Source: Atrichornis clamosus (lineage: Eukaryota > Chordata > Aves > Passeriformes > Menuridae). From it: a stretch of 64,000 nt of DNA. The notes under the pieces were generated by a model. It searched no databases, had not been told where the DNA came from, and saw nothing but the letters and a program-made list of their open reading frames with translations. This document shows positions 11,447-23,489 of the stretch, piece after piece (the stretch's first letter is position 1; every line of letters begins with the position of its first letter). The DNA is taken from NCBI GenBank assembly GCA_013400975.1, contig WBMZ01008629.1, forward strand, positions 113,949 to 177,948, in the 5' to 3' direction. The position numbers and the translations under genes are program-made.

Positions 11447-14400
11447 AGGATCAGGATTTTTTCTGAGTTATGGATTTAGCAATAAACAATAACGATTTCC
11501 CCTTTATATAAGCACCAGTAGGGGAAACAAAACAAACCCTTTGCCTCATTTCCTGTTGTGTTTTGAGGTTTTTCACCAACAGTGAAAACCACAGTTCATT
11601 ACGGGAAGTTTTAGTGGTCTGGGTCTGTCAGTGTTTTAAATCAGTATTTGGCATCAGCAAATGAGACACTTTTCCCTTGGAGGGGAATTTCACTCTTTTA
11701 TGTGTGTTTTGTTTGAGAAATGGTGTATTCGCATTTCTTGTCAAGTTCCTCATTTATAGGCACTGTGTAAAGCTACGCTAACAAAACCAGCAATGTTTTG
11801 AACAGTTTTCCTTCAAGTTGGATGAATAACACTTCACCATTAACCCGCTGCTTACCAGGGGCTGGGAAGTGTGGCAGTCACTGGTCTGCTCTCAGCTTAA
11901 TATCACAGCCTCTTTGTAGATGAGTATTCATCAGTGAACTCATTCTGGAGGGAGTTCTGAGCTTGAGATGCTGGTAAATTTTTATGGAGTTAGTAGGTTT
12001 GTTATGCCTCATCTGGGCCGTTGGGATGGTGTTGTGTGAGGTGCTGTACATACAGGGGTAACAGTGCCCCTTCAAAACCATCGTAGACTAGCAGGGAAAT
12101 GAAACAACTTTTTAGTTTTTTCTTCCCAATTCCTAGTCTTCAAAAGCAGTAGGAGTGAGGGTATTAAACTGATTTTGTGGAATATCCTGAGGTGCTTGGA
12201 TGAGAATAATCACAAGGAAGGCAGCAGTGCCGCAGGGTTCCCTGAATAGCTGCATCCCTCATCAGTTGTGTGCTCCTCTCTGGGCAGCCAGACTTCCAGC
12301 TAAGCCAAGCCTCTGTCCCACACTGCTCTGAGAGGTTTGCATTGTGAGGAAGCCTTTTTTAATAGTGTTGTCCATATGAACTGGCCTGCTCCCTACTCAA
12401 TGTCCATAGGCTGGCAGAAGTCCACCAGCAGGACTGACCCTGCTGTAACCGGGAGAGCCCTCATCCCTCTGGTGGGTTGTTGGCCGTGCCGGCAGAGGGC
12501 TGCTGGAAGACTGTCCCAGGTTGCTAACTTGTGGGTGGGAGATGTGGAGGTCTCCATTTGTCACTCGGCCTTCCGTGGCCAATCCCTCAGCCATCAGTAG
12601 GCAGTTGGCAGTCCTTCACCTACCCCATCTCGCTTCTCACATCAAGCACCGCCTCAGAAGAAGCTGTCTCTGGGTCAGAGCCTAGAGAAACACAGAGCTG
12701 AGAGGGTTTAAAGGAGATGGAAGTGAGTGTTGCCTCTTTGGAGGAGCAGGCTCTGGAGCGAGACGGCTTTGCTGCTGTCCTGTCTCTCTATGGAGACTGT
12801 GTGAGCCCACGGGGAATGTGCTCTGGTGCTGTGGGTTAAGTGTTTTAAAGTATGGGAGGCATAAAACAAACAGGCTGAGTGTTTCCATGTGCCACCAAGA
12901 TCCATTCCATTCCACAGCACAGAGAGGACTGCACTTTGGCACGTTCCCCACCTCCACCAGCCGCTCGCAGAAGGGATTAACAGGGAATTTAATTAAGAAG
13001 CAGAGTGACTCTTTTTTTTTTTTACCCCTCTTAACACAGCATGTCCTACCTGGACATTGCCCTGTGGCATTCAGGCTTATACCCCCTCACCTGGGCACAG
13101 GGAAATCCACGCTGAGCCCAAGGTAGCCACGGCGTGTAAAGGTGTGAATACAGGTGCAACCGTCCCATCTCACCTCCTGAAGGGGATGTCTCCAGATGAG
13201 GAAGACAGCCAGCAGGCTTTAGGAAGGAGGAGGGAAAGGTCACACTTTAAACCTCGTGCCTTTGGTGATACTTTTCTTTGATCCCTTTGCTTTAAAAGGG
13301 AATAATGCAAAATCATTACGTCTCACACTCCTTGAAGGCTAAAAAAGCCCACAAGTTTTCCAGTTGAAACTTGTAACCTCCTCGGGTTTTGTGCCAGATA
13401 ACATGTTGCTATGCCACACGCTGCCAAGGAATCCGAGTGCAGGGACACTAAGGATGCCACACAGAAGGCTCTGCATGCTTGCTGTGTTTTTCCATAGCAA
13501 CAAATACGCCTGATTACAGCACATTCATATGCTCTATATAATGAGTATCCCATAGGAAATTTATCACCGCGCATCCTGCATCGTAATTAGAAATCAGACT
13601 GGGGCAACTGAAGCTAATTCCCCAGGCGTAGGATGTGGGATGTGTTTGGTGTGGAGAGGGCAGTGGGGAGGAGAGAGGGGAGGGCGAGAGGCAGTTCCAC
13701 TGAGTGCCTGGCTCTGGTGCTTGCCAAATTTCACAGCTAATTCTGAAATATTTGTGCTGTCCCTCTTGGCAGTGTGTGTGAGTGAGGAGAGGTGTTTTTG
13801 AGGTTTTTTTTCCCCTCTTATTTAAAAATAAAATAAAAAAAAAAACCCAACACAAATTTTCTAGCCTAATTTCTCTTCTGCTCCCCTCTGGCAGGAAGAA
13901 ATTGAAACCAGCAGCATTTAGAGTTTAGTTCCGTAGGCAAAGTGTGTTTTCCTGGGGGGTTTTGCTGTGGCTTGGTCCAATTGTTACTGCTATATCACTT
14001 ACAATATTCCTAACTACTTCAGACAAATCAATCGGTGCTCTAATGAAAAAATAAAATACGCAGGCAAAGTTTCAACCAGGAAAATTTAATAAAGAATTTT
14101 ATTCACCTGACAAATCTAATCAATTTTCACCAAATAAGACAACATTTGGCCTCGAGGCTAGGAGTTCACTGTATGTGCAGTGTATACATCTTTACAGGTT
14201 CAAAGGACTTAGGTTTTGTGGCCTGTGCTGGGTTCAAAATGAAATGTTACTGGCAGGTCAAAAGCTATTTTGTAGCACAGCAATTGTGTTAGGTATTCAT
14301 ACAGTTCAGTCAGTGATGATAGCTATTAAGGTATCTACTTATATTTGCCATCAGCACTGCATTAAGGTTTTTTTCTTATATGATGAGATCTGTTCAGATT

Positions 14401-15237
14401 CAGGTAATGAAATTATCTTTCTTCTCCATTAACCTGTGTCACTTCAATTTATGAACAAATGCTGCCCTTGACTATAGCCTGACCTGAGCTCATAGGCTTT
14501 AACTCTACCTCTAAGGACAGAATTTGGTCACTACTGGTAAGTAGAAATACAAAGGGGAGACACAAATGTATGCAATATTGAAGCCATATGTATATATATT
14601 ATTAATATTTATTATGACTTGGTCGTTAAAGCAAATATTTTGGTACCAAGAGTTAATTTTCTGAGGCCTCAGTGAGCTCATGGTCAGAAGTGGGTTGGAA
14701 ATTGTGCAGAGGAGGGATTTTCCATGCTGAGATTTATTATGTTACATCACCTGCTATTGCAGAGGCATGTGGGAGTAAATCAGGTGCCCCAATGTAGGTG
14801 TCTTGTGACATTCTATATGCTCTGGAGCATTTGGGACATGGCCATACTGCTGGCATCTAGGATACAGGAGATCTGTGCCCATTACTGCAGGCACAGTTGA
14901 ATGTCAAAGTGGCAATAGATATTTGTCATCTACTTGAACTCCTCCCTTCTACACAGAGATAATGATATTTATTCAGTAAATGGGCTAATTTAATGCCCCA
15001 GAGATTGAGCTGACTTTAGTCACGATACTTTACATTTCAGTGAAATTATTTAGGGTGGGCTCACAAAAGTTCACGAGGCTTCTAGTTCCTCCTTTCTGCA
15101 CTAAAAAACCCAAGACACTCCACATGCTGCCAAACTGGACTGCATTATGCCTGTGTAATGACTCTGAGTGACGCTGTTACAGCAGTGGGAAAGCGCAGTG
15201 TTTCAGACCATTGCTATGGAACGATGCACCGTGAGTT
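11447..15237. other. Gene-free stretch
   Basis: No gene recognised. It holds a 12-T run at 13012-13023, an A-rich low-complexity patch at 13819-13846 and an AT-rich patch near 14588-14620. The AT-rich block at about 14030-14140 has no recognisable repeat and could be conserved sequence, but I have no positive evidence for that. Confidence 0.5.
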
Positions 15238-15255
15238 TGTGCGTGTGTGTGTGTG
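15238..15255. repeat. (TG)n microsatellite with one interruption
   Basis: Nine TG-type dinucleotides broken by one CG unit. Ordinary short microsatellite. Confidence 0.85.
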
Positions 15256-16789
15256 AAGCAATCGCTGAGACTCGCTTCACCTCAGTGTTCCCCCCGCCTC
15301 CCAGCTCAGACAGAGCCCAGGTTCGGATCTGGGGCACGCAGAGGGCAGCCTGCACCTAACCTTTGCAATGACATAAAGGTTGCTGTGGCCACTTTGTTAC
15401 TTCATGGGTGTTTGAGTGCGTGCAGAGCGCACTTGCGGGTTGCTGTCATTACAGAGCCTGGAGGATTCAGGGTTGCAGATCATGAAGGAAAGCTTGGCCT
15501 TATTGTAACTCTCGTTGTAGTCATCACCTTGGGAATGACTGATTCAGTGGTTGTCTAAGGTGAAAGGAGGCAGTGCCAGATTTCTGGGATTGGCATTGCA
15601 AATGCTCTGGTAAATGAACTGTTTCATTTGCTACCAACAGGGTCTTTCAACTTGGACTTGCTTTGCTGATAAACCAGTCTTACCACAAGTGCAGCACTTT
15701 GTTCTCATATTCTCCAGTTTGGAACTAGGAAAATGAAGTTAGCCTCTTTTCTCCTTTTCAGGAGCATGCCAATATTTGCACCAGTCTTACAGCTCCACAG
15801 CATTAATGAAATCACTGGATGATGTACCACAAATTGAAGTGTCCAAAACACTCTGTTGTAACCTTTGAATTAAGTGCTGCTCATCACAGCCCGGAGGTGA
15901 GGCAGCTGGACAAATGACCTGGCGGCCAGCCCAGATGCCCAGTGGGCACTTGCTGGGCACCAGTGGCTGTGTGTGCTCTGTGTCCAAATGTTTTGGCTGC
16001 AAAAGGCCCTGTTTCACAGTGCCTGCCCCTGAGGAAGCATTATTCTGTCTCAGGAGAGGATGCTACAGCAGTTTCTGTGCCGTTTGTTACCTGCTTTCTC
16101 CCTGAAGTGTAGGTAGAAGTGAGTTTTCATCAGGAGGAGAAGCTGCAGAAAGTGCTGATGTCTTGTTTGGCAAGGGTGGAAAAGCATGGGGTTTAGACAG
16201 GTTCTCAGGCAAGCGACAATGGTTAATGAATGGCCGTCATGTGGAGGGGAAGAGCAATTTTCACCCTCAGGTTGTTTTCTGGTCGTGTGTGGGGTCAGCA
16301 GGCTCCCTGCTGCTTGATGTCAAATCTTGCTGTGACTTTTTGTGACTAAGAGTACACAGGTCTGAAAGTTTTCTTTTCACAGTGCTATGAAGCTGTAAGT
16401 AAATGTTATCCATTTTCAGGGGATTTTCTTGATTACAGACTAGAAAAAGTCAATTCCTGTTGGTTGGCACACTTCTTGCCGAAGATGCAGGTGGTGAGAC
16501 AGGTCCCTGGGGCCTTTTCCAGGCTTCTGCTGCAACTTGATCTGCTGAACTTGCAGTGACTGGGGGATTATGGTCCCTGGTGCTCCCTGGGTTAGGTTTT
16601 CCTCTGGCAGTCAGGTGGTGTTCTTCTTAATAAAGCATGGTCAGGGCAGGGTGTTAAAGGGGCATCCTGTGTTGGTTTAGGGTGACTGGATTGACAGACT
16701 GTGTCCTTCAGCACTTACTGTAGTGCCCATCCAGGCAGCAGAGCAGATTTTAAAACCATCTACACATGAAACAAGTTTGGTGCAGCAAG
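15256..16789. other. Gene-free stretch, nothing seen
   Basis: I examined a tRNA B-box-like GTTCGGATC near 15320 and rejected it. No gene, repeat or strong motif cluster is visible. Confidence 0.5.
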
Positions 16790-17110
16790 AATAGATCAGA
16801 GCAGGAAAAGAGAGATGAGTAAGGAGGAGGGAATGGGAAATAGGCTGATGTGTCTTTGGAGGGAGGAAAAGGAATGTGTAAAACATAGGGACAGGAGATC
16901 AAAGTAGCCCAGTGGGAAGAGGAGAAAGAGCAAACTAGTTATTGCACGAACAAAAATATCATCATGGATGAGACATGAAGGGAATGACAGGAGGGAAAGA
17001 ACAGAGATTGAGAGTAAAAAGAAACATTTTCCTCTCAGAAAAGAATAGAAGAGTAATAAAGGATAGGAGTGGGAGGTGAAAGGGAATTAGATGAAGAGGA
17101 AGGCTGGAAA
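16790..17110 (+). other. Purine-loaded strand tract
   Basis: For about 320 bases the plus strand is dominated by A and G in runs such as GGAGGAGGGAATGGG, GGAAGAGGAG and GGGAGGTGAAAGGG, with few pyrimidines between. It is not a simple tandem repeat. Such strand asymmetry may be a decayed (GGAA)/(GA) repeat, a matrix-attachment-like region or an old element, and I cannot tell which. Confidence 0.5.
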
Positions 17111-17779
17111 TAAAGACATACTAAAATGGTGTCTGTATGACCCCAGGGGAAGAGCAGCAGCTTGGAGATGTATCTTGAAATTCACTTTGGGTAGCACATT
17201 ATGAAGCTCAAGCTCAGGCAGGAGCTCAAATTGAAAAGAACAGCCTGTGCCCACACAAATGTCAGGGTGGTGCTGATGCAGGTGGGGGCTGCAGAAGCGA
17301 GTTTGTGGCTGGAGCCCTGGGAGAGGGAGCTGGGTCTTGTTTAAGGTAAAGAAAAGAGTCCAGGGAAGCACAACCAAGCTGCTGTGGTTCAGTGAAGCAG
17401 GCAGCGAGTGATGACACTTCCCTTAACTCCCTGCCTTGTGATGAGCTTGCTCCGGGCTAAGCCAAGGCGCTGGCAGCCTGCAGCAGAGCAGTGCTGGCTG
17501 CACACACCCTGTGGGATGTGCCTGGGCTGCCTGGCTCCCTGCCTTCTCTGAAGCTTTCATGCAGACTCAGTTCTAGCAGCTCCTGCCTGGCTCTTCCTGC
17601 CTCTGGCTGCCAGCTCAGGGTGGCCAGAGCCTGCCCTTTTGGCAGCTGGAAGTGCTCCTCCTTGTGCCTCCCATCTCCTGTGGCTCTCGGGGTGGACGTG
17701 CCCCTCCTTCGGTACCCTCGGTGCCCATTGCTCAGTGGACCAGCTTGCTTCCTCCCCAGCTGTAAGTGGCATTGTTAGT
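17111..17779. other. Gene-free stretch, GC-richer
   Basis: A moderately GC-rich block with chance frames on both strands and no recognised repeat or gene. Confidence 0.5.
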
Positions 17780-18060
17780 TCTTTGGCTCTAATAATCTTC
17801 ATTTGAAGCTCTAATGGATATCCACACAGATAACATGCTAATTTATTAGTTCAGCTCAACTGGGCTGCAGGATGAAAAATGATTGCGGAAGACTTTTAAT
17901 AAAATTCAAAGGGATTTTATAGGTCTCAAGCCACTTTTAAAATGCAAGAGAAAGCCAAGAGTATTACTTTGTTAACCCACATAATTCTATCCTGCCTAAT
18001 GAGGTCTGGAGCTAATCTTCAGCGCTCTGCCCTGGGATCAGAATTATTGGAGCAGGTAAA
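17780..18060. other. Candidate conserved non-coding element
   Basis: The sequence changes sharply from the GC-rich block before it to a complex AT-rich one, with several TAAT cores (TAATTTATTA at 17839-17848, further TAAT sites near 17792, 17812, 17899 and 18014). It has no microsatellite and no resemblance to mobile elements. This is how avian conserved enhancers usually look, but conservation cannot be tested from one genome. Confidence 0.28.
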
Positions 18061-18668
18061 CACTGCTAAGTACCACACTGCATCTGTGAGTTGGGTTGCA
18101 TTGTCACTGTGACTTTCCGTTCCTTCCCTTTTATGAACTTTTCATAAAGCTCAGAATAGAGATGATTATGTACAAACAAAGAGCTGGCTTCCTGTAGTGA
18201 CTGGCATGCGACAGCCTCCTTTCCTCTGTTCTGCTGGGGTTTAGGCAGTGAGGGGAAGCACAGCACGGTGGCTTGGGGCAGAGCACGAGTCTTGACTTTC
18301 AGACTCTTTTCCAAAGGGACGTAGAGAGATCAGCCCATGACAGCCACTACTCAGCTGTGAAACTCACACTACAAGCTCAGTTTAGGCAATGCATTTCTTT
18401 TCCATGACAACTTCACATTTCTTACTCATTTTTGCAGAGATGTTCTGTGTTTTGGGGGAGACAAGGGGTGGTATAGAAATATAGGACAGAAATGATCTGC
18501 TTAAACCTGTTCAGGAGAGCAAAATCTTCTAATCTGAATGTGGAAAGACTGTTTATTCTCCCCTATATACATGTTTTGGGGTTTTTTTTGCTGACAGAGA
18601 CAATCAATACAGTTTGACACAGTCAGAGTTAAAGAGGACAGAAAATACAGAGTAAGACTGCCTATTAC
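18061..18668. other. Gene-free stretch, nothing seen
   Basis: No gene, RNA or repeat that I can support. Confidence 0.5.
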
Positions 18669-18716
18669 TGTAAATTGGTGACCTCACTTGATTCAGTGGA
18701 GTTACTCATCTACACC
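18669..18716. repeat. Fossil palindromic-class repeat fragment
   Basis: The segment reads TGTAAATTGGTG, a gap, TTGATTCAGTGGAGTTACTC (18690-18709), then a TACACC end. This fits the sauropsid interspersed-repeat class in which a TTTACAC end and a CATTGACTTCAATGGAGTTACTC core recur as a palindrome. I cannot give the repeat-database name from memory. Confidence 0.45.
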
Positions 18717-20399
18717 TTCTCAGAACCTGCTTCCCATTTGAGAATCCATCGTAAAGTTGCCCATGTCAGTAATACTTCAGCTCAGACCTTGCTGCTAAAA
18801 CCAAACAAAGCATTAAAAAAGTCTTGTTAAAGGTTCCACAAGCTGCTCACACAGTTCCCCCCCACCGGTATAGGTTGTGAGGAAAAGTATTTTGGTCAGA
18901 GTAAAAAACAAGGCAATTGAACCCCAGTTCTTAGACTGCCTTGGAGCAGCTTATCTAGTTTCCAGAAAATTGCACCGTGTCACAGCAGGCTCCACTTTGC
19001 TGTTTTCACAATGTGCACAATGCCATAACCAACAGGAAAGCAAACCCATGTGGGCGTAGAGTTTGTCATTATGCTGACTAGTCTAATACAGCAGCATGTC
19101 CTGTGTTCAGAGCAGGTTTTCTTCAGATTGTTAAGAATTATGACATGAGTAAATTTTTTTCTGACTCTGTAAGCAGTGCTTGTGACAGTCATAGCAAAGC
19201 CCAGTCACAGACGTGGTTTGGATGCTGGAGAGAGTTTTGCCAAACCAAGTGACCTCACGATTCACTCTGGTCCCATTACTCAGTGATTAGAGTGTGACCT
19301 GGGGAATATTAGCCACAGTCAAAGCAGAGGAGGTTAAGGTGACCACTTACCAGGAAAATGTAGCTTTCAGGGTATAATCTGTTTACAAGCATTTAATTGC
19401 AGTAAATGAGCCAGGCAGAAGGTGAGGAGGATCTGAAACACAGAGGAATAATAAATTGACTCATGTTTATTTAAGCATTTATATCTTCTGAAGCCGGGCT
19501 TAGCCTGAGGATGCAAAGGGATTAAGGCATGCTTGCAAAGCCCCTTGTCTTTTGCATCCTACTTTTCCCTTATAATGCCAAATCCCTTTTCCCTTTCCAG
19601 TGGGTTCTATGCACTTTTACATCAATTTTTTTGCTTAGAATATTCTACACTGTTCAGTCCTGTACATCTCATTCCCTCTCCCAACCTATTCCTTGGGTCT
19701 CAGTAATTGCTACTGGTTCAAGCTGCTTTATCTTCTCCCTCTTTCCTTTAATTTGAATGTAGAATTATCTCTCTCAGTGCCTGAATGTGTAAACTGGGTT
19801 GTATCACTTCAGGCCAGCTGAAAGCTGTACTTTCCAGAAGGGTTCAATTAATTAAACAAATTTTGACCTAAGTTCTAAAATGCTTGACATAAAATGGATC
19901 ACTTTCTGGAGTTTTCCTACTGATGAATCCACATTTAACATTAAACTAAAATCTAAATTAGTTTTTTTCCTTGCAAAATGTCAACATTTTCATTTTAAAA
20001 AATGTTGAAACAAAATGTTCTGACACCTTGGAAAACCCATCTCCTCCCATTCCCATTTACTCTCCAAAAACCTATCATTAATGTTTTATCCATAAAAATA
20101 ACCACATCAGCAGTTGTAGTAGAGCTTCGCGTTCTTTTACTTACGCTGCTCATGGAATTGCAAACTCACTTTCACTTTTGGATTGGCCCTTGGATGGCAT
20201 CCTGAGCTGGGTGCAGTGGGGTGAGTTAAACGGGAGCAGTGGCCCCACGGCTGGGGGGTCACACCTTGCTGTGCCTGGGGTGGCTCTTGCACCCCAGAGC
20301 AGTTGCTTTGGGGTCACTGTGTAAGAGCTTCACCGGCACGTGACTGATGGGCACGAACGAGCCTTGATGGCCCCGGTGGGCTACAGCTGGGGCCACAGG
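18717..20399. other. Gene-free stretch
   Basis: No gene recognised. A segment near 19256-19315 (…GAGTGTGACCTGGGG…) weakly resembles the 5' half of MIR, but not well enough to annotate separately. From about 20200 the sequence becomes GC-richer. Confidence 0.45.
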
Positions 20400-20540
20400 A
20401 GCCCAGTTCAGCTCAGTCTGGGGCCATCCTGCCTCCCTAGTGGTGCTGCGGTGTGTCTCCAGCTCTGCTAGGGCCCTGCTGAGTCAGACACCGCCCTGGG
20501 CCGATGGTCTGTCTCAGCCGTGACCCGTTCCCACAGAGTT
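20400..20540 (+). repeat. Possible old CR1-type 3' end
   Basis: The block ends with CCTGGGCCGATGGTCTGTCTC (20494-20514), then GTGACCCGTTCCC. The order matches the CR1 tail common in reptiles, built on GGGCTAGATGG and GGTCTGACCCAGTATGG. CpG frequency is above background here, as expected for a decaying GC-rich element. It is clearly older than the CR1 copy at 58604-58830. Confidence 0.4.
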
Positions 20541-23137
20541 AGCTGGTGCCCGGGGCTGGGGCTCTTCTGCAGCTGCCCTGCCTTTTACCCCTTGGTGCAA
20601 ACCCCTTTGTTTCCCTGAGAATTGACTCGGAGCTTGACTCCCAGAAGATGCTCTTGACCCAATAACTGAAGACCCACAGAAACGCTTCGCCTGTCCAGGT
20701 AAGGAAATATTGTTATCCTTGTTTTGTGGATGCAGAAAGGAAGTGTATTTTCCTAGCTCTTGCTGATTTTGAGCAGTTTCCTTCATTTTAATGACTCATT
20801 ATGGTTCTCATTTTCTGGTTACAGTCAAAGAATATGCTTTCACCATGATTCTCACGTACCCACAGCTGAACAGCCCAGCATGGGCTGCGCTGCACCATCC
20901 TGCCCCCTCCCTCCATCCCACGCTTCCACGCGGGCTCCTGCTGGGCTCCTCCTGCTCTGCTGGGAGGTGGCCTATGCCGGGTCCCCCTCTCTGCAATGCT
21001 CAGGTATGCAGGACACGAGGCAGCAGCTCGTTTCACAAGAGGCACGTTTGCTGCCCAGCAAATCCCAGTAACACCTCTGAGGCTGCAAGGACCTGGCGTG
21101 GGCTTCTCGCTTCAGCTCCAAGCCCCCTTTTCTCCCCATTGTGCGAGACAAAAGGAGAGCGAGCGGCCAGAGCTGTCAGGCGTGTTAGTTATGATTCCAT
21201 CAGCCCTGTTTATGATCTCATGATTCAAGTCTCTGGCGTGGAGAGCAGTGGTGCTCCTGGGCTTGTTTTAACAAGCTCTTGCAGGATGCCTGCTGGAGGC
21301 AATTCCACCAGAAAGGCAAAATCCTTGAGGTGGCGGCAGCTGTCGAGGGAGCTGAGCAAGGTGACCGGCGAGGTGCCTTGTTCCTGTGATTTATCCCAGA
21401 CCTGGGCTGACTTTCTCCCTTGACATTGTCTCCTGTAGTTTACGCCATCCCTGCAGCTGGGGATGAGGCTGGGAGGATGCACTGCTCAGGAGATTTCCTC
21501 ACGGGCTGCAGTGTGTGAGTGCTTCACACACGGGGTGTGTGACACAAACGGCCAGGGCCAGCAGGCCGTGCGTGGTGGCACCCATAAAACGTGCACTGCA
21601 CTTGTGGTGGGTGCCTGCATGTCCTGTTTGTCTTCCTCTATCGATCCGGCACAATAATTAACCATCACAGCCCCTCAGACAGTCTGTGGGATATGGCTCT
21701 GTTCTATGTGCTCCAGGAGCAGCACCACCCAGGGCAGCCAAAGACTGGTCACTGCAGTCCATTTCTGATGTCTGGTGTCTCAAGCCTGGGGACTGTTCCA
21801 ATGTCTTGAGTTTTTCCAGTGCTTAGTTCAGTTCCTACTAAAGCTCATGAAAAGATTCCCGTAAGTTTCTGCTGCAACTGGACTTCCTCGTTTAGACTTT
21901 CACTTTCTGAAGTACAGATTAATTGCATGGGATCTGCAGTGGAAAACTCAGCTGCGCCAAAAAATGTAGACAGCTTTGCAAGAGCAGACATTTCAAATTG
22001 CTGGGCTGCAAACAACTTGGAGCAACTTGTAAAGCCATCTGAAATGAAAATAGTTTTCCAGTTAATCTGCAAATGAAAAAAAAAGTCCCAGTCTTAAAAA
22101 GGAGTGTTCTTTGGCTTGGGCTGTGTTTTCAGAGGGTTTAAGATGATCTAAGTGGGGGCTCCTGCTGAAGGGAAACTGTGCACTGTTTTTGTACAGGATT
22201 TGGTTCTCGTGCTGCTCCCTTGGAGTCCACTGTGCTCAGGCAGGATGGTGACCATCAGCCCTCATGGGGTGGTTTCCTGTTGGGGTGAGTGTGGGGAAAA
22301 GATCTTTCTGGAGCAAAGCAACTTGGATGTGCTCATGTAGGTTGGCATGCTCGCCATATATAAAGGACACTGCTTCTAAAGGGAATTATCTGAGAAAGAG
22401 CAAAGCAATGAATTTCAGACACTTTGGATGTTCCCTGCTTCACATCCTATGATGAAGGAGATCCTCCTCAAAAGCCCTTGGGCCAGGCAGCTGCCCAGGT
22501 GTGCCCACCCTGCTGGCCTGGGTGCAGAAGTGACCCAGACTGGTCTGGCTACTGGCTTCTGGGTGCTAAAGTCCAAACTTGAGGTCTGCAGTGTCAATGA
22601 GTACAGTAGGGAAGGGAAGTGAAACAAAAAAAACAAGCTGAGGGAGTATTTTAAAGAAATGGGTGACTCTCTCATGCTGCAAGGGGCCATGACCGGGCTC
22701 AAGGCAGTGCCCTGCTCTGATTTCCCTGATTCCAGGACAAGGCTTCTTTCAGTTCCTTCTAGACACTTGAGAATGAGGAAGAGTTCATGAGGGCTGTGGT
22801 GGGCCTCAAATTCACCTTCAGGAACAACTGCTTGGCCAGATCTGCTAAGAAGTGCTCCCGTTGGGTGCACCTGCCCTGCTCCCCAGGAAGCAGAAACTTT
22901 TCAAATAGAAAGAAAGGTGATCTGAACAGCAAAAGGCCCTGGGAAGACCATATGTCAAAGCTGGGCAGTAATTTCCCATTGCCTTACAAAGTGTGTGGTT
23001 GTAAGTGTCAGAGTTAATTTCTTAGACTCAGTGAAGGTCATCTGAGCTTTAATGTGATTTATCTGCTGGGGTTTTAATTCTTCTCGTGAGCAAAGTCCCA
23101 CAGCAATAGATGGGGAAACTCAGCTGTGCTGCCTGGC
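20541..23137. other. Gene-free stretch
   Basis: GC-rich up to about 21500, with the longest plus-strand frame in the window (20791-21423, 210 codons). That frame reads as chance: it is rich in Ser, Pro and Leu and has no domain. From about 21800 to 22080 the sequence is AT-richer and non-repetitive and might be conserved. No gene supported. Confidence 0.45.
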
Positions 23138-23215
23138 AGAGCATGGCTGTGACTTGGTCTCCTCATGTATGAAATAAAGGATATGGGAAGGCTGTGAAGG
23201 AAGAATTGGGCATTT
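23138..23215 (+). repeat. Probable MIR SINE fragment
   Basis: CTGTGACTTGGTCTCCTCATGTATGAAATAAAGGATA lies at about 23147-23183. It lines up with the MIR segment built from a CTGTGACCTTG-type start, CAGTTTCCTCATCTGTAAAATGGGGATA and a GTTGTGAGGA-type end. It is short and worn. Confidence 0.45.
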
Positions 23216-23456
23216 TGTTATTTCTGAGTGTGTTTGGGAAAGGGAAGCACCATTTTGTCCCTGTGTAGTAGAGCCTTTGTGGGTAGATAGCTACCTAAAA
23301 TAGGTAGGAGATTATTTTATATCTTCAGATATCCCTGCAGGGAAGTAGCAGGAATAGCCCTGTGAACAAGGACAAAATTTAGGGGTGTCACCTCTCTCAA
23401 CAGACATCCAGCTTGCCTTAAAGTATTCCCCTAGCATTTACATGAGCACTTTCCCC

Positions 23457-23489
23457 TTTATTATTTATTTATTTATTGTTTATTATCTG
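23457..23489. repeat. (TTTA)n low-complexity repeat
   Basis: About seven imperfect TTTA/TTAT units. Ordinary tetranucleotide microsatellite. Confidence 0.8.

Noticed and set aside
15300..15350. tRNA B-box-like GTTCGGATC near 15320
   Set aside because: No A box at the right spacing, no cloverleaf arms and no T-run terminator.
19256..19315. MIR-like GTGTGACCTGGGG segment
   Set aside because: A single short match without the second diagnostic box.
20791..21423. 210-codon plus-strand frame
   Set aside because: It lies in GC-rich DNA where stops are rare, overlaps frames on the other strand, is Ser/Pro/Leu-rich and has no domain.
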